Part shown: piece by piece, positions 35,072 through 44,817 of the stretch | Position numbering within the stretch: the first letter of the stretch is position 1 | Layout: each line of letters starts with the position of its first letter | Origin: Spisula solida | Taxonomy: Eukaryota > Mollusca > Bivalvia > Venerida > Mactridae | Length of the DNA stretch: 64,000 nt | Direction: 5' to 3' | NCBI GenBank assembly: GCA_947247005.1 | Contig: OX365948.1 | Location: forward strand, 34,600,601 to 34,664,600 | Position numbers and translations under genes: made by a program | The notes under the pieces: generated by a model | Databases searched by the model: none | The model's input: only the letters and a program-made list of their open reading frames with translations | What the model was told of the DNA's origin: nothing

Positions 35072-35729
35072 GCTCAAAGGATGTTATACGTGTTGCGTTG
35101 AATTTCTGAAGTTAAATTGTCCCAGTTTTCAAAGAGTGTCTGATATACCAGTTATTGATATAAATATGTATGATGACAGTGACGAAGATAGTTACATCAA
35201 CAGACCACCTTCTTCTGAGAATCAACGACTGTTGGCTGTAACCAGTTATAATGATAATAATATTAACTCCAAACAAGATTCTGGGCCAGACTATTTTTCT
35301 GACGATATCGACGTTGTGGGTCTGAGAATATATTGTGAAGATAGAATACAAATGATACAAAATGACTTGAATGATCCAAGTTTAACCCAAGATGAAAAAA
35401 TCATCAATCGCATAAATTTAGCTTCGATGAATAAGATCTTGACAAACGTCCGACTCAACGAAAAGATCAAAATGGGATCCTTACAGAATGATCAATACAC
35501 CGATGCAGTTATGCTGCAAAAACAAGTTGTGTGCAATCTCGCTGCTCAGAGAGAATACGGCGAAATTATTAAACCAGTAGTGATAACTCAACCTCAAGTC
35601 GCAATAAAAAGTGATATCTGTAATGAACCAGGTCCACACTTAGATCAGTCAAATAACACTATGAAGAGTATTCTCAAGCACGACAATCATGTGCAGAAAA
35701 ATAATGCGCTAACCATGATGATAGCATAG
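35070..35729 (+). CDS. Unknown acidic 219-aa protein
   Basis: An ATG at 35070 overlaps the start of the divergent primase gene (CATG, 35069-35072). The first 31 residues contain a CxxCC pattern; an alternative ATG at 35166 starts MYDDSDEDSY and would leave a 95-bp promoter gap. The product is acidic early, with Asn/Gln-rich and helical middle parts. The frame is open further upstream to a GTG at 34947, antisense to the primase gene, which I regard as chance. No family recognised. Confidence 0.6.
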   Translation: MLKGCYTCCVEFLKLNCPSFQRVSDIPVIDINMYDDSDEDSYINRPPSSENQRLLAVTSYNDNNINSKQDSGPDYFSDDIDVVGLRIYCEDRIQMIQNDLNDPSLTQDEKIINRINLASMNKILTNVRLNEKIKMGSLQNDQYTDAVMLQKQVVCNLAAQREYGEIIKPVVITQPQVAIKSDICNEPGPHLDQSNNTMKSILKHDNHVQKNNALTMMIA

Positions 35730-35732
35730 TGA

Positions 35733-35740
35733 TATAAAAA
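35733..35740 (+). promoter_or_regulatory. TATA box for the gene starting at 35775
   Basis: TATAAAAA, 35-42 nt upstream of the ATG at 35775 and directly after the stop of the preceding gene. Confidence 0.55.
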
Positions 35741-35774
35741 ATAAATACACTGTAGTTGCTAAATCATAACCAAA

Positions 35775-38700
35775 ATGAACAGCGAACAAGACAAAAAGCA
35801 ACTTGAGAATGTGTTGACTTCTAAGTCAGTGGTCATAAATGAAGGTGTGTTTTTGTTGCGAATCACGAAGTCTGAAGTCAACCAGACTGACTTTATGAAA
35901 CAATGTCTTTATGGTGATTCGTTTCCATCAGCTTATTCGAAGCACTTAACAATGATCCCTACGGATATTTTTCTACCACAGATGTTTAATGGTAAAAATC
36001 TTTTGATGGAACATAAGGTGAATGGCACTAAAGTACCGATTGTGGATAGCTTTTTGCCGTTTGCATTCTACATACACGAAGAGGGCAATGAGCAAGTGAA
36101 GAAGATGTATGACAAATTGTGGCCCAACAACGATGGTCGTTCATATAGTGAGTTATACAGCAAAATTCACAAATCTGCGTTACAACATACTAAAAGCATG
36201 AAAAGATGTGTCAATGATCAATCTGAGACAGAAATGTTATGTAGCACTACTGATGATGAGACCAACCAGTACATTCAAGAAAACGATGATGAAATGTCTG
36301 TAGTGTTCTTCACTCAAGCTTCGTCTGTTAGATTTCAAGATGCTGATCCACAAAATTTGAAATTCGGTTCTGAAAATTCTAGCGCATACGTTCCACTGGT
36401 AAATAACTTGTGTGCAAGATTCGATGGATATTCTGTATCCGACAACAACTGTGTTAAATTTTCAACCGCACTTACATCGGCTATCAAGAGAGAACTTTTG
36501 ACATTGACTCAACAGTACTGGGGTTATGAAAAACATCCTGACGCAAACATCAAACATTATATCAAGAACATGAATGATTTATTCAACGATCGTTTAAAGT
36601 CTGTCAATTGCAATAATGATGAAAACGTGGAAAGTTATTGTGTATCGGCTCTAAAGTTATATGTTTCTCGAGCCTTGGATATGGACGTAACAGTTCCGAG
36701 TCGATCCATACTCACAGACACTGACTATGAAGAAACCATAAGAAAGAAAATTCTCTTTCAATTGCTCATGATTATGGATATGGGATCGTGTTTCAATGCA
36801 CGCAACTTGACTAAAAACGAATTGATAGAAGGTAAACCTGTCATAGTGTCTGCAAATACCTACAGTAATCCATTCAATGAACTTTATCGAGCCGTCTACG
36901 AAAATGTTAGTTGGTTGACACATTTGGTAACTACAAGTATGTTTTATTCCTTGGTGAAAAACCGACATGTATGTGAAACATGTGAGCAAAATATTTGTGT
37001 TATCAGTGCACCGGGTCTGATGTTCAATTTTGCACCAAACAAGCGAAAAACTGACAACAGTGGAGCTGTACTTTGTTTTTACACCTCAAACAAATACAAC
37101 AGAACTGGTCCGTTTGGAAATCTCCGAAACGAAATCAAACTTACTACAAGCGATGTGAATAATACCGTCATATGGGAAAAACATCATAAAAATTTACTCA
37201 GTTCATTATTGGACAGCTACAATATGGATTTGTCGTTTGTCAAACAAGCATCGGTGACACAGGAACACATTGACGATATGGCCGAACAAGTTATGCATCA
37301 AATATGTTCAAGACTAGATAATATACTAGACATGTGTGATCAGTTTTGCGAACAACTTGACGATGGAGCAGAATCGGTTGCACAAGTGAGTAACGTTGAG
37401 TCTGAGATCAGAAATATTTACCGTTTATCCAGTATGTACGACAAGGGATTTGCGAGTGTTCTGTTGTCTGAGAGTTTGAGATATATCCTGCATTGTATGC
37501 TACTTTTCGAACAAAAGTCAAGCTTTCACAGACAGACCGTCAACGACGTTTTCCTGAATGTAAGACCATTACTCTTGGATAACAAATCTGGATTCGTGAT
37601 CAACCAGTTTCAAAACTTGAAAACCGTGCCTATACAGAAACTAGCAGTTAAACCGTTTGTTTCAGACGATATGGTGGTTGACATACAGAGTAAACTCTCA
37701 GAAAACTATCACATAAATGAAATTCTAAGTAACGTTTCGTTCAAATGTAAGAGTTACTTGTTTGGAAGATATGATGAGAAAAAAGGTAATGGTGCACGAC
37801 AGAATGCAACGATTCAGAACATGTCATGGAACAAGAAAAGCAATGTAAATTTCTGCTCAAACAATAGTTTTCTACACTTCAAGAGCTTTTGTGCGAAACA
37901 GGCTTGCGAGTTGCTAGGAATTCAGAATGATGAATATTGTAGAACTGTGTTCAACGAAGTAAGAGACAAACATCTAGAGAAATACGCACATTTATTTCGA
38001 TATGTATCGCAAATGAAATTCGAAGATTGGACTGGAGTGATTTTTCTGTTGAGTGTCATGAAAATGATTGACTATCTAAATGTACAACCATCGTACGACA
38101 AATTGTCACTGCTGTCGTTCAATAAGCTGAAGTCAACACAGATGAATGGTAGATATAGATTTGAACAACAACTCATCGGGGAAGAATTCGATAGCCATGA
38201 ATCTATATACACATCTAAATGCAACGTTATTGAGTTTGGAGCTGACATTCAGGGTAAACGATTAGTGTTCAAGAAATGTACTGGTAAAAATCTTGAGCCA
38301 CAAAATGCTCTGCTGAACACGTTTTCTTTCAATAAGATGCACCCTGGTACACCAATATTTTTCTTACCCTTCGGTGAAAAGAACAAACAGAAAGAAACAT
38401 CTACGGATACCATTCTGAACACTTTCATTGAGACAGAACAGTTTAAACTTGAAAAGGACGCTGCTTATACCGATTTCATTCGTAAACATAGAAAACAAAT
38501 TTATGACTGTGTATTTCAAGCAGTTTTCTCAGATTATGGAAACGGTATTGAAAACAGATATACGCAAGAAATTCTCGACGAAATGATGTCTGAATTCGAT
38601 AGCATATTTCCAGAAGAGAAGTTTGTAAACGAGCAAGTTCGCTCGTTTTTGAAGCTTGTGCTATCAGAATATTGCAATCCCGATCAAAGTAAAGTATTGT

Positions 38701-38867
38701 ACACAGCTAACCGAATAAAGGAGGTTGTATTTAGAGTAAGGAATCGAGGAGACAAGAGATCTCGCAAGGACAGCAATTCAACTGACACTGGATATACCAC
38801 TGCAACTGTCGACGAAGACGACACTGATGAAAGTCAATTTTTGACAAAACGTGTAAGATTGGAATGA
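35775..38867 (+). CDS. Candidate major ssDNA-binding protein (ICP8-like)
   Basis: The 1030-aa protein contains a short zinc-finger-like CETCEQNIC (around residues 399-407), followed about 30 residues later by SGAVLCFYTSNKYNRTGPFG. This order, a Cys cluster ahead of a Gly/Phe/Asn-containing conserved block, resembles the major ssDNA-binding protein of herpesviruses. The C-terminus is acidic with basic patches (RGDKRSRK, TKRVRLE) that fit a nuclear signal and a protein-interaction tail. Size is slightly below the usual 1100-1200 aa. It lies just after the primase gene, in keeping with a replication block. Alternatives: a large tegument or capsid protein. Confidence 0.5.
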   Translation: MNSEQDKKQLENVLTSKSVVINEGVFLLRITKSEVNQTDFMKQCLYGDSFPSAYSKHLTMIPTDIFLPQMFNGKNLLMEHKVNGTKVPIVDSFLPFAFYIHEEGNEQVKKMYDKLWPNNDGRSYSELYSKIHKSALQHTKSMKRCVNDQSETEMLCSTTDDETNQYIQENDDEMSVVFFTQASSVRFQDADPQNLKFGSENSSAYVPLVNNLCARFDGYSVSDNNCVKFSTALTSAIKRELLTLTQQYWGYEKHPDANIKHYIKNMNDLFNDRLKSVNCNNDENVESYCVSALKLYVSRALDMDVTVPSRSILTDTDYEETIRKKILFQLLMIMDMGSCFNARNLTKNELIEGKPVIVSANTYSNPFNELYRAVYENVSWLTHLVTTSMFYSLVKNRHVCETCEQNICVISAPGLMFNFAPNKRKTDNSGAVLCFYTSNKYNRTGPFGNLRNEIKLTTSDVNNTVIWEKHHKNLLSSLLDSYNMDLSFVKQASVTQEHIDDMAEQVMHQICSRLDNILDMCDQFCEQLDDGAESVAQVSNVESEIRNIYRLSSMYDKGFASVLLSESLRYILHCMLLFEQKSSFHRQTVNDVFLNVRPLLLDNKSGFVINQFQNLKTVPIQKLAVKPFVSDDMVVDIQSKLSENYHINEILSNVSFKCKSYLFGRYDEKKGNGARQNATIQNMSWNKKSNVNFCSNNSFLHFKSFCAKQACELLGIQNDEYCRTVFNEVRDKHLEKYAHLFRYVSQMKFEDWTGVIFLLSVMKMIDYLNVQPSYDKLSLLSFNKLKSTQMNGRYRFEQQLIGEEFDSHESIYTSKCNVIEFGADIQGKRLVFKKCTGKNLEPQNALLNTFSFNKMHPGTPIFFLPFGEKNKQKETSTDTILNTFIETEQFKLEKDAAYTDFIRKHRKQIYDCVFQAVFSDYGNGIENRYTQEILDEMMSEFDSIFPEEKFVNEQVRSFLKLVLSEYCNPDQSKVLYTANRIKEVVFRVRNRGDKRSRKDSNSTDTGYTTATVDEDDTDESQFLTKRVRLE

Positions 38868-38921
38868 ATATAGAAAAAATGTATTTAATGTATTTTATTA
38901 TGGAATTTTTGTCAAATAAAA

Positions 38922-40805
38922 ATGAATCCACATATTTTGAATCGAGTTTGGTGTCACTTTTGTAAATGTTTCTTTGTTGAAAAACTTGGTAGAATACATA
39001 ACACATCATTCACACATATCAGAAATGTCGAAAGATGTCCTGAACCACCTCTTGTATTCACTGCGAACTGCGACAGCGACTCAAGAAGCTCGCAAACTCC
39101 TAGTAGAATAACAATATCCAGCGATCACACTCCAAACACACTTCCTTCAATATATTCATCTCAAGGTTTACATACACCGAGAAAAAGCACAAAACGTACA
39201 CGACTGTTTCCAGATGAATCAAGAAATAGTATTTCGAAATTAGGCAGTCAACAATCACGTCGCTATCCATCTTCAATACAATCAGCAAGTAACTCACATT
39301 TCACTTGTGCCCAAAGAAACACTCCGGTCAATAATTGTTTAGTACCAAGTGAATCATCACAGTGTATGTATACTCCGATTAGTTCTGAATCAAATTTGAG
39401 AAATAATAAACGCAGAAATATCTCTCCAGTATCAAATCCGTATACGGCGTCAACAATCGTAGACGGCCAGTCAGGCCCAGTTTTTAAACGGAAAAGGTAT
39501 AATCGTGAAAATACATCTCCAGTATCAAAACCGTATACAGTTTCAACCATCGTAGACGGTCCACCAGGTTCTGTTTCAGAAAGGAGTTCTCAATTTCCAC
39601 GTAGTTTAACTTATGACAACGTAGATGAAGACACTGATATGATAAGTAACGATGAAAACTCTCAATCCATAGCACAATCAGAAAGTTTATTTTCAAGAGA
39701 TCCTTTACATCACGCCTGGTACAATATTCCTGATGAATATATTGTGCAAACAGACAGTGGCTTTGAAAGCAGTACATCATTGGACGATACTGTAGATTTT
39801 GGTAGTAATCCATATATCGCAGATGGTGATGAAACTATTGATTACGAATCGAATCATGAAAACCAACAAGACTTCAGGAACAATCATGAACCGATGTGGT
39901 CTTCATCACCACAGCAGTCAGAAATTATCGATAATTGTGAAAGCATGTACAATGAAGCAGCTGTTGACTATAGAAATCACAAACGATTTCGATCTAACCA
40001 TGCACAAAACGCCAGGAATGATTTTGAAACTTTTAGGTCGGCATCACCACGATCTGTGATATCAGTCAACAGGTCAGAAAATATCGATAATTATCATAAC
40101 ATGTTCGATGATGAAGCAGCTGTCGACTACAGAAATAACCATTTGTTTCGACATAGTAATGACAATAATCAACAAGCAGTTAGAAAACTACATGCGCCAG
40201 TAAGAAAACAACATGTAAGATCATTATCGAGAGAGACTGTAATACCAACCAACAGTTTTGAAAATATGTACAACGAAGCTACTACTGACTACAGAAATCA
40301 ACAAGCAATTCGATCAGACCATAACAATAACATGTACAATGAAGCAACTGTTGACTACAGAAATCAACAAACATCGTCAACACCACAGTCTGTTATATCA
40401 ATGTACAGGTCAGAAAATAACAATAATTGTGACAACGTGTCTCGGGCTACAGAAAATGATTTTACTTCGGTTTCAAGTTACAAGTCGTCTGCTAGAGAGT
40501 ACGATTATACAAACAATGATGAATCATCAGATGAAGACGAAAACAAAGATGTTGTCGTATTAAACGGAATTTCAATATGTTACAAAGATGCCTGTGAACT
40601 TTCAAAGGAATTTGTTCCATACAAAAACAAAAGTCTCAAGTTACAAGTAAATACAACATCTATACATATTTTGAAGAGATTTATTGAACAAGATGTAATA
40701 TTTGATAGTGATTTTGACAGATTTGAAATTCGAGACTCGCTAGCAGAATTAGCACGCATTTTCCACATATCTGAATTCAGACCATTGCTACAAAAATGGA
40801 CCTAA
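38922..40805 (+). CDS. Repeat-containing protein with N-terminal zinc finger and possible BTB-like end
   Basis: The 627-aa product begins with a Cys/His finger (CHFCKC, then HNTSFTH and a Cys, about residues 11-39). A low-complexity Ser/Asn/Asp-rich middle follows with internal repeats: two copies of PVSxPYTxSTIVDG (about 168-210) and four copies of an acidic-Ala-x-x-DYRN unit (about 345-480, e.g. MYNEATVDYRN). The last 90 residues are ordered, with ISICYKDACEL and a helical end ELARIFHISEFRPLL that loosely resembles the C-terminal half of a BTB domain. This layout suggests a nuclear regulatory protein; the function is not established. Confidence 0.7.
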   Translation: MNPHILNRVWCHFCKCFFVEKLGRIHNTSFTHIRNVERCPEPPLVFTANCDSDSRSSQTPSRITISSDHTPNTLPSIYSSQGLHTPRKSTKRTRLFPDESRNSISKLGSQQSRRYPSSIQSASNSHFTCAQRNTPVNNCLVPSESSQCMYTPISSESNLRNNKRRNISPVSNPYTASTIVDGQSGPVFKRKRYNRENTSPVSKPYTVSTIVDGPPGSVSERSSQFPRSLTYDNVDEDTDMISNDENSQSIAQSESLFSRDPLHHAWYNIPDEYIVQTDSGFESSTSLDDTVDFGSNPYIADGDETIDYESNHENQQDFRNNHEPMWSSSPQQSEIIDNCESMYNEAAVDYRNHKRFRSNHAQNARNDFETFRSASPRSVISVNRSENIDNYHNMFDDEAAVDYRNNHLFRHSNDNNQQAVRKLHAPVRKQHVRSLSRETVIPTNSFENMYNEATTDYRNQQAIRSDHNNNMYNEATVDYRNQQTSSTPQSVISMYRSENNNNCDNVSRATENDFTSVSSYKSSAREYDYTNNDESSDEDENKDVVVLNGISICYKDACELSKEFVPYKNKSLKLQVNTTSIHILKRFIEQDVIFDSDFDRFEIRDSLAELARIFHISEFRPLLQKWT

Positions 40806-40811
40806 CTTGAT

Positions 40812-41408
40812 TCACTGTAATTTGCCTTTCCTTAGATCATGATTATAAAGACAATTATACATCCAAAGATAATCGTGTTTCTTTTTCACTTCTCCAACAG
40901 ACCGTTTAATGATCCTGAAGACGTATACAGCAAGCAATGCATACGGACATAAACTTGTAGATCGAGAGTGTTTAAACGTCTTATAAACAAAATCAATGTA
41001 TCGTTGATTTGTTATAGTTTCTTGGTCGAACAGAGAGAAGAAATTGTATGACTTTAACCTATTGTAGGCGCATAATGGATCACCAAACACAGGGTCAAAA
41101 TGATTAGTTATTACATTTGGTGACATAGTGTGGAAAAATATCATGTTGTTTTTATTTTTGACTTGAGCTAATACAATATTGACACACGTATTCATACCAC
41201 AACCATGATTTGAAATAGTTTCAGTCAATAAATTTTCAAATGTACTAATTTGTGTTTTATATTCTGGTAGATACTGTGCTATACACAGAATACAATCTTT
41301 ATCTTGATTAGAATACAACGGAGCAAACAAATTGACATCTGATACATCCTCTTCAATGTCATTTGAAATATCAACGATACTACTTTCGTTAGGTAAAACA
41401 ACAGACAT
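40812..41408 (-). CDS. Unknown 198-aa protein with CILC motif
   Basis: ATG start at 41408. The acidic N-terminus is followed by CILCIAQYL (about 39-47) and later CGMNTC (about 70-75), a possible metal-binding set. Two other proteins here carry the same CILC tetrapeptide (47151-48032 and 49248-49934), each followed by a hydrophobic/aromatic stretch, hinting at a divergent family. It converges with the gene ending at 40805 (6-bp gap). Confidence 0.65.
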   Translation of the reverse strand: MSVVLPNESSIVDISNDIEEDVSDVNLFAPLYSNQDKDCILCIAQYLPEYKTQISTFENLLTETISNHGCGMNTCVNIVLAQVKNKNNMIFFHTMSPNVITNHFDPVFGDPLCAYNRLKSYNFFSLFDQETITNQRYIDFVYKTFKHSRSTSLCPYALLAVYVFRIIKRSVGEVKKKHDYLWMYNCLYNHDLRKGKLQ

Positions 41409-41463
41409 GTTAAGTTTATGACATTTATTTTTATAACTATGCTATACAAATATAAAAAAGAAA

Positions 41464-41967
41464 TCAATCACTGCATTCTAGGTCTTGTCTAACATCCGTG
41501 TATTCTTCTTCGCTGTCACTGCTCTCTGAGTCCGACACATGAATTTCTATTGGTTTCATTGGCAGCTGAGCAACGATCAATTGTTGTACCTGTTTTTTGA
41601 TATTTTCTTTGTTTGAAACGCAGACAGACAATATTTGTTCCAGTATGTCATTCGGTGTAGAATTGAATGTATTCTTTTTCATCACATCTAACACAATATC
41701 TCTTACATTTCTGGTCTTTCTGATTTCGTTGATCCGCTTTACAGCCTTGCGTTTCTGTTGTTGATACTGTCTGATTTTTTTGTCAATTTGTGATTTTTTT
41801 GATAGCAAGTTTACCATGTTCAGATTGTCTACTTTTGACAAGAATACTCCAGATTCTGACTTACTCAACATTTCATTGTCAACGCAATGTTGTAGTAACG
41901 TATCTACAGTTTTTCCTAACGTTTCGTTGTTTTCGACCAAATTCATACTTATTTGTTGGCTAGTCAT
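41464..41967 (-). CDS. Unknown coiled-coil protein with acidic tail
   Basis: The 167-aa product (ATG 41967) contains a probable coiled coil with basic residues (about 60-95, KKIRQYQQQKRKAVKRI) and ends in a very acidic Ser/Glu/Asp stretch (SDSESSDSEEEY). This charge split is common in viral nuclear phosphoproteins. No enzymatic motif. It lies in a minus-strand pair with the CILC gene. Confidence 0.65.
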   Translation of the reverse strand: MTSQQISMNLVENNETLGKTVDTLLQHCVDNEMLSKSESGVFLSKVDNLNMVNLLSKKSQIDKKIRQYQQQKRKAVKRINEIRKTRNVRDIVLDVMKKNTFNSTPNDILEQILSVCVSNKENIKKQVQQLIVAQLPMKPIEIHVSDSESSDSEEEYTDVRQDLECSD

Positions 41968-42047
41968 GATGATTGTGAGGTATGACAGTAAAAAAATGAG
42001 TATATATACTAACTAACTCATGCATTATTTTAGGCTTTTTATTCTAG

Positions 42048-42788
42048 TTATTCTAGTACAACAAGATTTCCATTCTGGTGACATTTGGTACATAAAAATC
42101 GACCACTGTATCGTTTTGTCAAAAGAGTCACATATTCACCAACACAATTCAAACATGCAACACCATGTCCACAATTTGACATAATGCAGCGTGGCGAACC
42201 AATTGAACAAATCACACAAACATCGCATTCACAAAGTGGCACTGATTTCTGCAATACATCTCTTGCTGTTGAAATTGATGATTTTGCTTTTGAAATATTT
42301 TCATTAACCGTTTCATGAATATCTGTTGGTAGCGATGATAGTTCCTCAGTTAGATTGTTCAAATCAGAAATCTTTGAAATCAAATTTCCGTAAGCAATTT
42401 TCTTTGTTTCCTCATACTGTCTATACTCTTGCAAATTATCAAATCTTTTGTTGATCGACGAAATTTGTGGTGCTTCAGTTTGATGGTTGGATGTATGTGG
42501 TACCTCAATCTGACGGTTGACTTTATTTGTAAGGTTATTTTGAGTTTCTGTCTTCATTCGTTTTTTCTTAGATTGTTTGACATCATTGCAGTCAATGCGA
42601 CGTTTCTTTGATGACTTGGCTTGCTCATGAACTCGACCTGTCTGAGAATTGTTTTCTGTTGGATCATCCTCTAATCCTTCTAATATCCCCAAAAATTCAT
42701 TGCAATCATCAACATTCATTTGACTATTTTCAGGCAGATCGTTGCCCGAGTATACGAATCCAGAATTGATAACCTCTTGGTTTGCCAT
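42048..42788 (-). CDS. RING-finger protein, putative E3 ubiquitin ligase
   Basis: The frame opens at TTG 42836; the first ATG is 42788, giving 246 aa. The C-terminal 60 residues carry a C3HC4 RING: CVIC, a Cys before NCGHGVACLNC, and a final CTKC pair. The N-terminal part is acidic, then basic (KSSKKRR, KQSKKKRMK, nuclear signals), followed by a coiled-coil-like stretch. RING proteins recruit E2 enzymes; substrate unknown. Divergent from the gene at 42897. Confidence 0.8.
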   Translation of the reverse strand: MANQEVINSGFVYSGNDLPENSQMNVDDCNEFLGILEGLEDDPTENNSQTGRVHEQAKSSKKRRIDCNDVKQSKKKRMKTETQNNLTNKVNRQIEVPHTSNHQTEAPQISSINKRFDNLQEYRQYEETKKIAYGNLISKISDLNNLTEELSSLPTDIHETVNENISKAKSSISTARDVLQKSVPLCECDVCVICSIGSPRCIMSNCGHGVACLNCVGEYVTLLTKRYSGRFLCTKCHQNGNLVVLE

Positions 42789-42844
42789 TTTAGAAGTGAA
42801 TGATGAAAACTTGATATTGTTTCTCTTTTTAACCAAAACGTGGG

Positions 42845-42852
42845 TATAAAAG
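42845..42852 (+). promoter_or_regulatory. TATA box for the gene starting at 42897
   Basis: TATAAAAG, 45-52 nt upstream of the ATG at 42897 in the 108-bp divergent gap with the RING gene. Confidence 0.6.
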
Positions 42853-42896
42853 GTGTATTTGTTTGTATTATTCCATTAACGTTCTAGCATTCAAGC

Positions 42897-43919
42897 ATGT
42901 CAGTCGTACTATCGATATCGCAGATTTGCGAAACATTCATTCGTTCCAAGAGAAATTTGAACACAAGTGGTCATGAGAGAAAATATATGTTCAACATTAC
43001 ATGTCCGTTCATCGAGGTAGAGGGACTACGATTTTCAGCTATAACAAACTCGCCGTATGATTTTCTCGATTATACTCCTACTGCCAGCAATCTGTTCCTG
43101 AATGAAGCCAGTATTCAAGAATTTGAGCAATATGTCGATACAATGTTCAGCCCATCAGACGAACTTGATGATTTCTGTTATTTCAAAATCTTCAGGAAAC
43201 TGCTTCCAGATACATTTTTACAACTGAACAGTATTTTACGAAGTGGTAAATTCAAGCAAAATTCTTTTGGAGAAGACTACAAAGTACCAATATGCCTTAT
43301 TCCTATCATAGAACATCAAGTGTTGGAAAGTCACAGTAAACTGTATTCTGTAAAACAACCGTGTAACAGCTTAGCAAGGACACAGATCAGAATGAAACTC
43401 AACACATACTTTGTTGCATTGACTAGATTGTTGAATTGTACTGAAGACACTATCATCGAAACTCTCTTCAACAAAGGTGTGTTGCCAGACAAGAATTTTC
43501 AATTGATTTCGACTCAAAAAGAACTTTTGACGGCTTACAGTCTGTTGAAGAGTTGCAAGGGAAATGTCATGACTGAATTGGGAGAAGCTGTGAACAATGT
43601 AGAAGCAAATTTTGTGCTGGTGAAACCCAAATATGGTTTGTGTAACACTAATCTACAACAAGCACTAAACATTCTGATGACTTATCATCCACTGTACTCA
43701 ACCCGAGTTCACTGTCTATTCGTTGAATCAATAGTTAATCATGAAAATGGGGGTAAAGGATGTTTGGAGTCTGCTATAAGGAACAACAAACAAAAATATA
43801 AAGACGGTGGTCGAGACCAAAGCAAATTGCCGAAGAAGATGAGAAACATGCCACAATCTGAAGATATTTTATTGACTTGTGCTAAACTATGTATACCCGA
43901 TATTATCATGGAAAATTAG
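42897..43919 (+). CDS. Unknown 340-aa protein
   Basis: ATG at 42897 behind a good TATA box. The first 200 residues look globular; the C-terminal third contains a Gly/Lys/Asn-rich basic segment (about 287-315). Scattered Cys, no clear metal site. Size would fit a capsid triplex or nuclear egress component, without sequence proof. The following gene starts 43 nt after its stop, on the same strand. Confidence 0.7.
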   Translation: MSVVLSISQICETFIRSKRNLNTSGHERKYMFNITCPFIEVEGLRFSAITNSPYDFLDYTPTASNLFLNEASIQEFEQYVDTMFSPSDELDDFCYFKIFRKLLPDTFLQLNSILRSGKFKQNSFGEDYKVPICLIPIIEHQVLESHSKLYSVKQPCNSLARTQIRMKLNTYFVALTRLLNCTEDTIIETLFNKGVLPDKNFQLISTQKELLTAYSLLKSCKGNVMTELGEAVNNVEANFVLVKPKYGLCNTNLQQALNILMTYHPLYSTRVHCLFVESIVNHENGGKGCLESAIRNNKQKYKDGGRDQSKLPKKMRNMPQSEDILLTCAKLCIPDIIMEN

Positions 43920-43962
43920 ATTATTACATGAAACAAAATTGTTGTTAGTCGTATTTATTGAA

Positions 43963-44667
43963 ATGGCATCATATACACTGAGATCGAGTGTTCAATACGA
44001 ACTTGTTGTGGCAACATCTATAATAGAGAAAGCACGTTATTTTGCTGAAGCTGCACAGCAACTTTCTTATCCAGTATTACTGGATTTGATTCCCATCATC
44101 AAACACAATCTGTCAATTTTTAACTCAATCACTATACCTGAACAAAGATATGATTACATTTACATGAACTTTCTGTTCTCACTACAAGTCTGTATAATGT
44201 CTCACAAAAAACTGATCAAAGTCACAGAAAAAAGTCATGATAATAAATCGCTGTACGACAATATTTGTTCATCGAATAGTAGCAGTACCTTATCTAAATT
44301 GTGCGATATATTAGATAAAGTTTGGCACAGATATTGGACGCGATTTCATAAAGATGATGGTAAGTTAGTATTCCTTCGATCAGTCGAAAATGAACTTGTG
44401 GATATTTACAGCAGTATATGCATAAAGGGTAACGAAAATATACCCCAACATTACAGATGTTTAAACTGTATTCAAAGCAGTGGATATGTTTCGACTGGTA
44501 GAACAGACGTGTGTGACAATGAACAAACGAGTGAAAGTAAAACTACGAGTGTTAGTTTCGATTATTGTCATCATTTTATTGATATCAACGAAACAAGCAA
44601 ATATTTCAATGTTAACCGTATACTATTTGAGAAGAGAATGAACGAAAACGGTACGACTCAACAATGA
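43963..44667 (+). CDS. Unknown 234-aa protein
   Basis: The open frame reaches a GTG at 43879 inside the preceding gene, but the first ATG is 43963 (MASYTLRSSV). Mainly helical sequence with a CLNC pair near residue 168. Its stop overlaps an ATG (44664) of a small downstream frame in an ATGA arrangement. Function unknown. Confidence 0.65.
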   Translation: MASYTLRSSVQYELVVATSIIEKARYFAEAAQQLSYPVLLDLIPIIKHNLSIFNSITIPEQRYDYIYMNFLFSLQVCIMSHKKLIKVTEKSHDNKSLYDNICSSNSSSTLSKLCDILDKVWHRYWTRFHKDDGKLVFLRSVENELVDIYSSICIKGNENIPQHYRCLNCIQSSGYVSTGRTDVCDNEQTSESKTTSVSFDYCHHFIDINETSKYFNVNRILFEKRMNENGTTQQ

Positions 44668-44816
44668 GAAAAATATGTATATACATGATTTTTCAGTACG
44701 TACAGAGCACAAATATGGAAACAACGAAAACCCAAATACAAATCATGTTTAGCATCTTGCTAGTATTGTACCTAGCTTATATTTCAATAGAGATTATGTG
44801 TTGGTTCGAAGTATGA
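44664..44816 (+). CDS. Small 50-aa membrane protein
   Basis: A 50-codon frame starts at an ATG that overlaps the stop of the previous gene (ATGA). From about residue 27 a continuous hydrophobic helix (MFSILLVLYLAYISI) spans a membrane, and the C-terminus is short. An internal ATG at 44715 would give a 33-aa version. Herpesviruses encode several small membrane proteins, so it may be real, but so short a frame can arise by chance. It ends 2 bp before the convergent UL9-like gene. Confidence 0.45.
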   Translation: MRKICIYMIFQYVQSTNMETTKTQIQIMFSILLVLYLAYISIEIMCWFEV

Positions 44817-44817
44817 A

